A stretch of DNA of 7,996 bases from Rodentibacter caecimuris (GTDB taxonomy: Bacteria; Pseudomonadota; Gammaproteobacteria; Enterobacterales; Pasteurellaceae): assembly GCF_024622045.1 (NCBI RefSeq), contig NZ_JANKBP010000027.1; one strand, given 5' to 3'. Within the stretch, counting starts at the first letter, position 1. Each line of letters starts with the position of its first letter. Below the pieces are notes generated by a model, which was given only the letters and a program-made list of their open reading frames with translations, ran no database searches and was not told where the DNA came from. Positions 1 through 5,814 of this stretch are shown here, piece after piece. The position numbers and the translations under genes are program-made.

Positions 1-24
1 AAAAGCCCACCTGTTACAGTGGGC
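1..24 (-). terminator. Intrinsic terminator at window edge, leftward
   Basis: A 6-bp perfect stem (GCCCAC at 5-10 pairing with GTGGGC at 19-24) has an 8-nt loop. Read on the minus strand it is followed by four Ts before the window ends, which is the form of a Rho-independent terminator. It lies downstream of the two leftward genes ending at 313 and may end that transcript. The T-tract may continue outside the window. Confidence 0.55.
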
Positions 25-41
25 AAATAACCTAAGGAACG

Positions 42-263
42 ATGGTTAAACCATCAAAAACCGCTCTCGTGGAGTAGATTCAAGAAGATTGGGCGAATTG
101 CTTCGCACGGGTTTTGAGAGCGGTTTTTGATGATTGCCTTTTTTACAGAAAGGCTAACTGGGTTTATATGCTTTTCCTTGCGAGGATCGGCTTAAAGCAC
201 GCAGTATCTCCGATTAAAGTAGTGCAAGTACCTGAATCTGCTTTAGTTTATAGCTTACCTTAG
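42..263 (+). pseudogene. Small ORF interrupted by an in-frame TAG
   Basis: An ATG at 42 has a well-placed ribosome site (AAGGA at 34-38) and opens the frame MVKPSKTALVE, which stops at TAG (75-77). The same frame then stays open for 61 more codons, from IQEDWANCFARVLRAVFDDC to a TAG at 261-263. The continuation looks protein-like, with a motif YMLFLARIGLKHAVSPIK around codons 43-60. It faithfully continues the frame after a single nonsense codon, so I read it as one gene of about 73 codons killed by, or recoded at, the amber codon. Its C-terminal style recalls small phage proteins of the Ash type, but that is only an impression. It is antisense to the leftward operon and contains the 17-bp inverted repeat at 52-132. 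The open frame could also be chance. Moderately sure of the frame, unsure of function. Confidence 0.4.
52..132. repeat. 17-bp perfect inverted repeat, 47-nt loop
   Basis: CATCAAAAACCGCTCTC at 52-68 is exactly reverse-complemented at 116-132. The loop contains a second hairpin (GCGAA at 93-97 with TTCGC at 102-106). A further small hairpin, GCCTTT/AAAGGC, follows at 136-154. A transcript on either strand would fold into a strong nested stem. Read leftward, the long stem ends in GCGGTTTTTG, so it may act as a terminator or as the structured part of a small RNA. Which strand is transcribed is not shown by the sequence. Confidence 0.7.
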
Positions 264-312
264 CTCTTTATCTATAAACCATAGAGTTAGGCTTGTAAGG
301 CTCAAGCAAAAG

Positions 313-801
313 TTAGTTATATGCGGTTAATATTAATTCAGGGAACACGACAATTTCATTTATTAATTTGCTAATCGTTGTTAGCTTTTTAATACCTGTT
401 TCACTATCAGTTACAGTCATTTTAAGACTTAAATCAACTGGGCCATACCACCCTTCCCTTAAGACTTCCTCTCGTTCTTTTTCATCAAAGAGCTCAATAA
501 GAATTTCTTCAACAGTGCGACCGGCATAGATTTCGCTTTCTTCTCCAATCCAGAAGGCTTTTTGCATTTTTTGAATATCTTCAATTGCTTTATCAATGCA
601 TTCAATTGCTTTATCAATGCATTCAATCCCTTTTCCATACCGTAATGTGTCAATAATTCCATTTTCGTGTACAGTAACTGAATATTCTCCGGTATCTATA
701 TCTTGAGCAAGTGTAGGGCGGTAATGTTCAATGAATTTCATTCGCTTAGATTGTCGGATTAGCTCGTCATATTCCGACTTTGAAATTGTGATTGTTTCCA
801 T
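313..801 (-). CDS. Hypothetical phage protein, 162 aa
   Basis: I do not recognise this protein. It is acidic overall, begins METITISKSEYDEL, and has an N-terminal charged helical stretch, then a segment with the perfectly repeated heptad ECIDKAI (about residues 59-72), and a C-terminal part rich in beta-forming residues. No catalytic motif, signal peptide or membrane segment is visible. The start is supported by GAGGA about 8 nt upstream of the ATG. It lies 15 nt after the stop of the basic 82-residue gene, with its ribosome site next to that stop, so the two are almost certainly co-transcribed from the leftward promoter near 1400. By position it belongs to the early-left operon of a lambdoid phage, where accessory and host-modifying genes are common. 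The internal 21-bp duplication implies length variants among relatives. Confidence 0.8.
   Translation of the reverse strand: METITISKSEYDELIRQSKRMKFIEHYRPTLAQDIDTGEYSVTVHENGIIDTLRYGKGIECIDKAIECIDKAIEDIQKMQKAFWIGEESEIYAGRTVEEILIELFDEKEREEVLREGWYGPVDLSLKMTVTDSETGIKKLTTISKLINEIVVFPELILTAYN
580..627. repeat. 21-bp perfect tandem duplication inside a gene
   Basis: The 21-bp unit at 580-600 is repeated exactly at 601-621, and the first six bases of a third copy (TTCAAT) follow at 622-627. The unit is a multiple of three, so it adds seven residues (ECIDKAI) to the encoded protein without shifting the frame. The exact identity suggests a recent slippage event. Confidence 0.9.
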
Positions 802-816
802 TTGTAGTTTCCTCTT

Positions 817-1065
817 TTAAACTCTCACTAACTCCCGACAACCCATTTGTCGGCGTTCTTTGGCTCTGACTTGACCGGATTTGATTTTGCCTTTTACATA
901 GTTATAGTTGGCAATATCAATTAGCTTTTTGTCTCTGCCGGCAAGATTTATCGCTTTTTCAACCTTGTTGCCGATTGGTTTAGCAATTAAAGCTTTTTGC
1001 TTTTGAGCGATACGTTTAGCCCGCTTAAAGTTTTTTGCCGGATTAACCGATTTTGTGATGTTCAT
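817..1065 (-). CDS. Small very basic protein, possible N-like antiterminator
   Basis: This 82-residue protein is strongly basic: 15 Lys and 8 Arg against about 5 acidic residues. A cluster FKRAKRIAQKQKA lies near the N-terminus (residues 13-25) and a second, VRAKERRQ, near the C-terminus. It has an excellent ribosome site (GGGAGGAG, about 7 nt before the ATG). It is the first full gene after the pL-like promoter and its 320-nt leader, which carries a boxA-like element. In lambda this is the place of N, a small basic RNA-binding antiterminator. The sequence itself shows only charge and position; no recognisable N family motif is present and the arginine content is lower than in N. It could equally be a nucleic-acid-binding protein of another kind. 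It is followed closely by the 162-residue gene. Confidence 0.75.
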   Translation of the reverse strand: MNITKSVNPAKNFKRAKRIAQKQKALIAKPIGNKVEKAINLAGRDKKLIDIANYNYVKGKIKSGQVRAKERRQMGCRELVRV

Positions 1066-1079
1066 ACTCTTTCTCCTCC

Positions 1080-1193
1080 CTTATTTCAAACCGCATACAA
1101 TGTGATAAATCCAATACTTTGTCATTTCGGTGTAACGTTGTTACCCTCAAATCAATTTCTTGATATTTAAGAGAGTTTACGGTTTGAAATAAG
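1080..1193. repeat. 14-bp perfect inverted repeat next to a ribosome site
   Basis: CTTATTTCAAACCG at 1080-1093 is exactly reverse-complemented at 1180-1193, with an 86-nt loop. The left arm ends one base from the GGGAGG of the 82-residue gene. Pairing in the RNA would place the ribosome site at the foot of a long hairpin. The core CGGTTTGAAAT also occurs in the spacer of the pL-like promoter at 1402-1412. Confidence 0.75.
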
Positions 1194-1318
1194 TCTTGTT
1201 TTACTGCCGTTCAGCGTGGGGGCATTAAACAAGTTAACCCAATTCCACTTAACCAATCTGTGTCGCTACCGTAGAATGCAGACTAAGTATGACAATCTCT
1301 TAATCTCTTACGGTTTTG

Positions 1319-1332
1319 ATTTTTAAAGAGCA
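1319..1332 (-). promoter_or_regulatory. boxA-like antitermination element
   Basis: On the minus strand this reads TGCTCTTTAAAAAT, matching the rRNA-operon boxA pattern TGCTCTTTAACAA in its first ten positions. It lies about 56 nt after the predicted transcript start, where nutL-type sites or ribosomal leaders carry boxA for NusB/NusE. No convincing boxB hairpin follows it directly. Confidence 0.5.
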
Positions 1333-1394
1333 TTCCACCGTCTCTGCTTTCTCTCAGCCTTGGCTTGCTAGGTGGGTTTTGTTTTGATGTGGGT

Positions 1395-1423
1395 ATTATC
1401 ACGGTTTGAAATTTAAATGTCAA
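1395..1423 (-). promoter_or_regulatory. Strong leftward promoter, pL-like
   Basis: On the minus strand TTGACA (1418-1423) and GATAAT (1395-1400) are separated by exactly 17 bp: a perfect -35 and a 5/6 -10. Transcription should start near 1388 and run into the leader of the 82- and 162-residue genes. An 18-bp near-palindrome (TTGAAATTTAAATGTCAA, 1406-1423; 16 of 18 positions symmetric) covers the -35 and most of the spacer and is a fair candidate for a repressor site. Confidence 0.75.
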
Positions 1424-1655
1424 TAACAAAAAGTGATTTGTTTTATAATAGATATTTCATTTTGTTATTATTTGCTTGATTTTTAAGAGAATAATTTTTT
1501 GATGAAGTAGTTTGATTGCTTGTTTTTTAATCAATTAAAAGTGAGAATAGAAAAGTGAGGTCGGTTTTGATATGCGCTTTAGCACAAAATGAATCAAAAA
1601 GGGAGAAAATGAACTTGTTCAATGAACAAAAAAGTAGGGAAGTGGAGTAGAGGAT
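1424..1655. other. AT-rich intergenic stretch upstream of pL
   Basis: No gene can be supported here. A 10-bp inverted repeat (AATAACAAAA at 1422-1431 and its complement at 1460-1469) sits immediately upstream of the pL-like -35 and could be an additional regulator site. Further small symmetries are TTGATT/AATCAA (1512-1517, 1529-1534) and the 15-bp palindrome TTGTTCAATGAACAA (1615-1629). A 13-codon rightward frame (MNLFNEQKSREVE) starts at 1609 after GGGAG but is too short to call. Confidence 0.4.
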
Positions 1656-1680
1656 AAAAAACCGCCACGAGGGGCGGTTT
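1656..1680 (-). terminator. Intrinsic terminator ending the ATPase gene
   Basis: An 8-bp perfect stem (AAACCGCC paired with GGCGGTTT, at 1659-1666 and 1673-1680) has a 6-nt loop. On the minus strand it runs into six Ts. It begins at the stop codon of the ATPase gene, so it closes the lysogenic/defence transcript before it can enter the pL region. Confidence 0.9.
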
Positions 1681-3301
1681 ATTGAATTGGCTCGAAGTAA
1701 GTTGCTGTATCAGAAAACTTATTGTTATCTAATACTTTATTGAGTGTAATATAGTGCAGATTAGGGTATTGAGAGAGTAATGAGCCACTATTTATCAAAC
1801 AGACAAATAATTGTTTATTTTTTTGTGTTGCTAATAAGTTTAGCATAGATTGATAATTAGTTGTGTCTTGATCATTTTGCATTGGTGTATCTATGACTAA
1901 CGGTGGTAGCATATCATTAGTGCTATTTTGCATTGCTGTTTCATATAGTGCCAAATAGTAAGCTAATACACTACGATTTTTATCGGCGGCTCCGGCCTCA
2001 ATAATATCTCTACGCATTTTAGTATAATCAGCAGGACTTTTAATGCTTTCATATTTTAGGATTAACCCTAGTTTGTCTGCATAATGTTTTAAGCGAGTGA
2101 TGAAGTATTTATCTGCAGCTTCTCGTCCTTTTTTAACCTCTGTTTTTTTCTTTCTGAGATTCTTCTTCACTGTCTTTTGAGTTAGTTCTAATAAGCCAAG
2201 TTCATTTGAAAGGCGTTGTTCTAGTTGAACAATCATTTTTAAGGTTATATCATTGAACAAGGTGCTATTTTCTAGATCAATAGCCCTTTCTAATTCCTCC
2301 TTATGGTGTATTTTGAGATTTTTAATTTCATTAGTAAGGGAATTTTCTATTGCTGTTAATGTTTTATATTCTTCTTTATATATTTCTTCATGATGAGATA
2401 GCGCCGCTGAATGAGCAGCTAAATCGACTGTTTCAATCGTACCATTTTTATGCTCTGTTCCACACTGAGGGCAAATAATTGGTCCACTAATACCTACTGC
2501 GAATTTATAATCTTTATCTAATTCAGATGTCTCTTCTTGAATAAATTTAATTTGTTCGTGAAGAAATATTCGCTTTAAAATAATATTATCAAGTTGATGA
2601 TTTAAATCATTTAGTTTAGTTTGATAGCTTTCTGTCAAAGACTGTACTTTGGAATCAAGTGGGTCTTCAGTTGAGAGTGTTTTTGTTAAGGTGATGATAC
2701 TATTTTTTTGGGTATTTTTTTCCTGAATAGCAAGATGTAATTTTTCCAATTCTCGCTCTAACTCAAAAAGTTGTTCTGGTACTCGGTAAGTAAATTGCTC
2801 GGCCAAAGCCGTTTTATAGTTCTTAAATTCTCCTAGTCCATCAAAAGGGGGAGCAAAGAAGTCATTCCAACCTTTTTCTTGTGAGATATAACTTGTTGCA
2901 AAATAATGAGCAGGGCGAGCGTTGCGAGTGTTGCCACCGTGATCTTTGAGTTGAATGTTGATGCCAAATAACGTACTCAGAGCTGCTTGGTATCGACCAA
3001 TGTCTTCAAATTTATCTAGTTCTTCCCCTTTCTGCAAGTAGAATAGGTTATTGGGGGTGCGAAAAGCAGAATATGGTGCTAAATCAATCATGAAATCAAC
3101 ACGACAGAATATAGTTTTTACCCAGGAATCTAAGTGAATGTTGCAACCAAGTGTCCAATAAATCAAGTTAATTAGTGTACTTTTTCCACTAGCATTGCTT
3201 TTTGATTGAATAATATTTATATGATCAGCAAAAACAAAATGATTACCACTTTGTGTTTTATGTGAGAGAACAGATAAAGATTTAATTCGAAGATTTCTCA
3301 T
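1679..3301 (-). CDS. Rad50/SMC-like ABC ATPase of a nuclease pair
   Basis: This 540-residue protein has the layout of a short SMC/Rad50-type ATPase. The P-loop is SNASGKSTL (residues 35-43). A Q-loop region SYISQEKGW is at about 137-145. Helical, coiled-coil-like arms lie near 175-265 and 300-400, flanking a zinc-hook-like CPQC (277-280). A degenerate signature region GAADKNRSVLAYYLALYE follows (437-454), then Walker B PPLVIDTP (466-473). There is no usual LSGGE signature, and the arms are far shorter than in Rad50. It should bind and hydrolyse ATP in the cytoplasm, probably as a dimer sensing DNA ends or structures. The start is backed by AGGA 9 nt upstream. It lies 47 nt after the DUF4297-type nuclease gene in the same operon and ends in a strong terminator. 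Partnered this way, it resembles LmuB of Lamassu or the ABC subunit of ABC-three-component systems; the exact family is uncertain. Confidence 0.85.
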   Translation of the reverse strand: MRNLRIKSLSVLSHKTQSGNHFVFADHINIIQSKSNASGKSTLINLIYWTLGCNIHLDSWVKTIFCRVDFMIDLAPYSAFRTPNNLFYLQKGEELDKFEDIGRYQAALSTLFGINIQLKDHGGNTRNARPAHYFATSYISQEKGWNDFFAPPFDGLGEFKNYKTALAEQFTYRVPEQLFELERELEKLHLAIQEKNTQKNSIITLTKTLSTEDPLDSKVQSLTESYQTKLNDLNHQLDNIILKRIFLHEQIKFIQEETSELDKDYKFAVGISGPIICPQCGTEHKNGTIETVDLAAHSAALSHHEEIYKEEYKTLTAIENSLTNEIKNLKIHHKEELERAIDLENSTLFNDITLKMIVQLEQRLSNELGLLELTQKTVKKNLRKKKTEVKKGREAADKYFITRLKHYADKLGLILKYESIKSPADYTKMRRDIIEAGAADKNRSVLAYYLALYETAMQNSTNDMLPPLVIDTPMQNDQDTTNYQSMLNLLATQKNKQLFVCLINSGSLLSQYPNLHYITLNKVLDNNKFSDTATYFEPIQ

Positions 3302-3348
3302 TCTTATTTTCCTGTTTTTTTCTTAAATAACGTACTAATTTACGATAA

Positions 3349-4413
3349 TTAGATAATCTTATTGTTTCTGAAATAAATATATTCATAAATAATACCAGCT
3401 ATAATAAGCATTCTGTAATGATTAAATTTAATTAATGATTTTTTTGAGACTATTTTAGCATATTTTTCTATTTCAATGAAATTAAACTTCCCTTTTTCAT
3501 TAAATTTGTTTAATTCTGTTTCGGTTAAATATTTTTTTATGACATTTGATATGCTTCTTGTTGCCAAGCGCTCTACACTATATATTTGTATATCTTTTTC
3601 AAAGTCTATAATTTCAAGCGGATCAATATCCCTTGGTTTGATATGTTCAAACATTTTTGTCGCTTTGTCTCGATATTCATCAGCAATTTTTGTAAAGTGT
3701 TTTATTGCAATTTCAACTTTATTGAATGAAAGAGACTTATTATCTAAGGCATTTTCCCAATCATCATAATTATCTCTATTTTTTCCTTTTCTGCGTAGGT
3801 CATCGATAAGAGTTTGATAAATGCGATTCGCATCACGGTGAGAATCAGGGTGAAGCTGTGCAGCTAGTTTATCAATTTCACCAATAAGGACACTATCAAC
3901 ATTAGCTTTTGCCAAATTAGCAGGCTTAAATGAAAGACGGCTCAAAAATTTGAATTTATTAATTTGAGGGATTAATTTATCAATAATAACTTTTCGATTA
4001 GACTTGTCTAACTTTCTAAAACTCATCGCGTTCTTTTGTTTAATAAAGTTAAACCCATTAGCTGACACTAATTCAATTTTTTTGATTTGAGGTAGTAATG
4101 GAATATAATCTTGGGAAAGAACTAATTTATTAAGAATAGAAAGGGATTTATCTTTTCCCTCTTTAGTGATTGCTGCTAGGGTGAGACTTGAATCATTTGC
4201 TTTGACTTGAGCAAAATAAAATTTTGTTTTCGTAGGATCTAAATTTTCTGCTAATACTACATCATTATGATATTCAATAAATACAGCTATATCATTATTT
4301 GTTTTTGATTTCTCTAATAACCAATAAAGAGCATAATGATATTGATAATCAAAGTTTTCAAATGAGCTAGAGCCGGCAGTTTCTCGCTGTCGAATATTTA
4401 AAGGATTTATCAT
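3349..4413 (-). CDS. Cap4/DUF4297-type dsDNA nuclease, defence effector
   Basis: The first ~75 residues match the DUF4297/Cap4 PD-(D/E)XK pattern: RETAGSSSFENFDYQYHYAL at 10-29, then FIEYHNDVV (E47, D51) and FYFAQVKAN (Q69, K71), giving the E...D...QxK active site. The family cleaves double-stranded DNA as the effector of several phage-defence systems. The remaining ~280 residues are charged, mostly helical and unrecognised. They contain no SAVED domain as in CBASS Cap4, so they probably contact the partner ATPase. The C-terminus holds a short hydrophobic run (MLIIAGIIYEYIYF) that is too short to call a membrane anchor. The start is supported by AAGGA 9 nt upstream. The gene is AT-rich with codon use unlike the replication genes, suggesting separate acquisition. 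It lies downstream of cI on the same strand and is followed after 47 nt by the ATPase. Confident on the nuclease fold; the system assignment is inference. Confidence 0.85.
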   Translation of the reverse strand: MINPLNIRQRETAGSSSFENFDYQYHYALYWLLEKSKTNNDIAVFIEYHNDVVLAENLDPTKTKFYFAQVKANDSSLTLAAITKEGKDKSLSILNKLVLSQDYIPLLPQIKKIELVSANGFNFIKQKNAMSFRKLDKSNRKVIIDKLIPQINKFKFLSRLSFKPANLAKANVDSVLIGEIDKLAAQLHPDSHRDANRIYQTLIDDLRRKGKNRDNYDDWENALDNKSLSFNKVEIAIKHFTKIADEYRDKATKMFEHIKPRDIDPLEIIDFEKDIQIYSVERLATRSISNVIKKYLTETELNKFNEKGKFNFIEIEKYAKIVSKKSLIKFNHYRMLIIAGIIYEYIYFRNNKII

Positions 4414-4511
4414 TAATTTATTTCCTTATTCTTTATCAAATGCTTATTTATAATTTTTAAGAATAATTGAGTATCTAAATTAATTATTTAATTCTAGATA
4501 TAGAATAAATT

Positions 4512-4520
4512 ATCATATCA
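4512..4520 (-). promoter_or_regulatory. Possible extended -10 promoter of the defence operon
   Basis: On the minus strand TGATATGAT gives an extended -10 (TGn plus TATGAT, 5/6), about 95 nt upstream of the nuclease start codon. No good -35 is seen. The whole 4414-4644 gap is very AT-rich, so chance matches are likely. If real, it would let the nuclease and ATPase be expressed independently of pRM. Confidence 0.3.
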
Positions 4521-4608
4521 CGATCTAAATTTGTTTTTTATCTCCTGAATAATTTTTATATAGTTAAATATATTTTAATTCAGTTGAGTTCTGATCTATT
4601 TGCCTAAC

Positions 4609-4629
4609 AAAATTCAACTTCTGGCTTTG
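4609..4629. repeat. Direct repeat, copy downstream of DUF4298 gene
   Basis: TCAACTTCTGGCTTTG (4614-4629) occurs identically at 4997-5012, with further imperfect matches on both sides (AAAAT before it, TGTAAT/GGCA-type words around it). The two copies are in the same orientation 383 bp apart and bracket the DUF4298-type gene. Confidence 0.8.
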
Positions 4630-4644
4630 TATTACAGTTATAGC

Positions 4645-4956
4645 CTAGGCTTCGTCTTTAATTCTGTCTAATATTGGCTTAATAATTTCTACAAGTTTTT
4701 CTTCCAGATTCTGTTGCTCCCATAAGGCATTCCAAATGGCATCTTCTGATAGCACACTATAATTTCCTTTTGTATCTAAAGTATATTTTTTGGAACTATA
4801 GTGTAGGTCTAGCCACGTTGGTTGGTGATAAAATTCTTCAAGTTCCTGAACTAACTTAGTTGCTTCCTCCCAGTATTTTAGGCTCTGAGCTAATTCTTTT
4901 TGTAATTCAAGCAACCGCCCGTAGCTATCTTGGGCTTTTTGAATTTCCTGTTGCAT
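4645..4956 (-). CDS. DUF4298-type small helical protein, 103 aa
   Basis: I start this gene at the ATG at 4956, which has AGGAG 6 nt upstream. A longer frame begins with TTG at 5046 inside cI but lacks a ribosome site. The 103-residue product is mostly coiled helix (LLELQKELAQSLKYWEEAT, then KLVQELEEFY), followed by LDTKGNYSVLSEDAIWNALW. The spacing of the weeAxxxxxELexFY and VLSEDAIxxxL motifs fits the DUF4298 family, whose function is unknown. It lies 67 nt downstream of cI on the same strand, so it is probably read from pRM. A 19-codon frame (4965-5024) overlaps the cI stop as TAATG and ends within its ribosome site, which could couple translation. The gene is bracketed by direct repeats at 4609-4629 and 4992-5012. 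The stop codon lies in a 10-bp palindrome AGCCTAGGCT (4642-4651). Confidence 0.75.
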   Translation of the reverse strand: MQQEIQKAQDSYGRLLELQKELAQSLKYWEEATKLVQELEEFYHQPTWLDLHYSSKKYTLDTKGNYSVLSEDAIWNALWEQQNLEEKLVEIIKPILDRIKDEA

Positions 4957-4991
4957 TTTTACTCCTAATTTATATTGATTCTTGCCTGTAA

Positions 4992-5012
4992 TAAAATCAA
5001 CTTCTGGCTTTG
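4992..5012. repeat. Direct repeat, copy between cI and DUF4298 gene
   Basis: The 16-bp identical core TCAACTTCTGGCTTTG is at 4997-5012, just after the cI stop codon. It pairs with the copy at 4614-4629. See the finding on the bracketed cassette. Confidence 0.8.
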
Positions 5013-5023
5013 GTTTACTCTCA

Positions 5024-5683
5024 TTACAAGCCTTGTCGATGCTCAACGGCTACACCTATAATGCGTATCTCTTGGTTGAGAGAGCTTAATGTTGGGAATA
5101 CATCGTTAAGAGGCACTAATTCAAAGTGTGGAGAACCCCATTCATCAAAAGTACCAAGTTCTTTATATTTCTTAAATGTTGCTTCACCATCACCATTAAC
5201 AGCCGCAACAAATTTGCCTGGTGTCGGAGCAAGGTCCGGATCGATTAACACTAAATCCCCTTCGTGAAAGCGTGTTTCCATTGACTGTCCGGATATTTGC
5301 AAAAAGAAAGCATTTTCGGAAGCAAGTGTGTTGGTTGATAAAAATTCAAAGCCCTCATCAATGTTTTGGAGATAATCAATTCCGGTCCATAAGCCGGCTT
5401 GTACTTTGCTAAGCAGTGGATATTCGCGAGATCTTACAATTTTTATTGGTTCAACATTGGTATCAAAAGCCAAAACTTGTGGATCTACATTTAGGACTTT
5501 TCCTAAGATTTTTATATCATCAAGATTCGGTGTTCGATTACCTTTCTCATAGTTAGCTATTCTTGGCTGCCCCCAATTTGAATTTGTTTTATCTAGCTGA
5601 TTGCTACGTTCAGCTAATTCCTTTTGACTTATACCAAGTTGCTCCCTGTAAGCCTTGATTCTTTCGCCTAATGTTGTTGCCAT
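5024..5683 (-). CDS. cI: CI-like prophage repressor, LexA/S24 fold
   Basis: This 219-residue repressor maintains lysogeny by binding operators at pRM/pR and probably pL. Residues 5-60 form an XRE helix-turn-helix with recognition segment QPRIANYEKGNRTP (39-52). Residues ~85-215 are a LexA/S24 self-cleaving domain, with cleavage site A96-G97 (KVQAGLW), nucleophile S134 in SGQSMETRFHEGD, and a general-base Lys around K171 in EATFKKYK. It should therefore be inactivated by RecA-stimulated autocleavage during the SOS response. The ATG at 5683 follows AGGGGG with good spacing. Cro, encoded divergently, has almost the same recognition helix, so both should read the same operators. Several extra residues (NQLDKTNSNWG) separate the two HTH helices compared with Cro. 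The length is normal for the family. Confidence 0.95.
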   Translation of the reverse strand: MATTLGERIKAYREQLGISQKELAERSNQLDKTNSNWGQPRIANYEKGNRTPNLDDIKILGKVLNVDPQVLAFDTNVEPIKIVRSREYPLLSKVQAGLWTGIDYLQNIDEGFEFLSTNTLASENAFFLQISGQSMETRFHEGDLVLIDPDLAPTPGKFVAAVNGDGEATFKKYKELGTFDEWGSPHFELVPLNDVFPTLSSLNQEIRIIGVAVEHRQGL

Positions 5684-5725
5684 TTTTCCCCCTAATTTTA
5701 TCTTTAATCTATTTTAATACGTTCC

Positions 5726-5753
5726 GTTATATTTTCATAATTTCAAATTGCAA
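5726..5753 (-). promoter_or_regulatory. pRM-like promoter for cI
   Basis: On the minus strand TTGCAA (5748-5753) and TATAAC (5726-5731) are 16 bp apart, placing the start near 5719 and giving cI a leader of about 35 nt. The -35 directly abuts that of the rightward promoter. Confidence 0.55.
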
Positions 5754-5759
5754 TTGAAA
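5741..5759. promoter_or_regulatory. Candidate operator between pRM and pR
   Basis: A 19-bp symmetric element, TTTCAA-N7-TTGAAA with a palindromic centre (AATTGCAATT), lies across both -35 boxes, so a bound protein would cover both promoters. A second symmetry, ATTTGT-N12-ACAAAT (5781-5804), covers the predicted pR start. Which is the true CI/Cro site cannot be settled from the sequence. Confidence 0.45.
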
Positions 5760-5782
5760 AATATTTCTTTTTGTGATTTAAT
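5754..5782 (+). promoter_or_regulatory. pR-like promoter for cro and replication genes
   Basis: TTGAAA (5754-5759) and TTTAAT (5777-5782) match consensus 5/6 each with exactly 17 bp between. Transcription would start near 5789, giving cro a leader of about 25 nt. Confidence 0.65.
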
Positions 5783-5814
5783 TTGTGTGAAATTTATTAC
5801 AAATGGAAATATAT

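Larger units (their letters stand above)
1066..1388 (-). promoter_or_regulatory. Long structured leader of the leftward operon
   Basis: About 320 nt separate the predicted start of the leftward transcript (near 1388) from the first good start codon. On the minus strand the leader begins with a stem closed by CCACC/GGTGG, leads directly into a boxA-like element, and ends with a 14-bp inverted repeat that abuts the ribosome site of the 82-residue gene. A small 5-bp hairpin (GTAAC-GTT-GTTAC, 1132-1144 in plus orientation) lies inside the larger repeat. A possible 16-codon peptide (MLFKNQNRKRLRDCHT, 1283-1333) overlaps boxA, but its ribosome site is too close to its ATG. The arrangement suggests antitermination or translational control; the mechanism is inferred. 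Confidence 0.5.

Noticed and set aside
160..312. Possible tRNA or structured RNA near the left end
   Set aside because: Local inverted repeats exist (for example GTTTATAG/CTATAAAC at 246-253 and 272-279), but no cloverleaf, T-loop or anticodon stem can be built.
1283..1333. Leader peptide MLFKNQNRKRLRDCHT overlapping boxA
   Set aside because: The GGTGG before its ATG is only one base away, too close for a ribosome site; the boxA reading explains the sequence better. Kept only as a possibility.
3476..3769. Rightward 97-codon frame opposite the nuclease gene
   Set aside because: It is antisense to a clear nuclease gene with a good ribosome site; its composition is that of a shadow frame.
4965..5024. 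19-codon frame MRVNQSQKLILLQARININ overlapping the cI stop
   Set aside because: TAATG coupling and a stop within the next ribosome site are suggestive, but part of it is the direct repeat and there is no other sign of coding.
4957..5046. Longer TTG start for the DUF4298-type protein
   Set aside because: It has no ribosome site and overlaps cI, while the ATG at 4956 has AGGAG at the right distance and matches the family's N-terminus better.
5010..5412. Rightward frames of 85 and 63 codons opposite cI
   Set aside because: They lie wholly within the well-supported repressor gene on the other strand and have no protein-like motifs.
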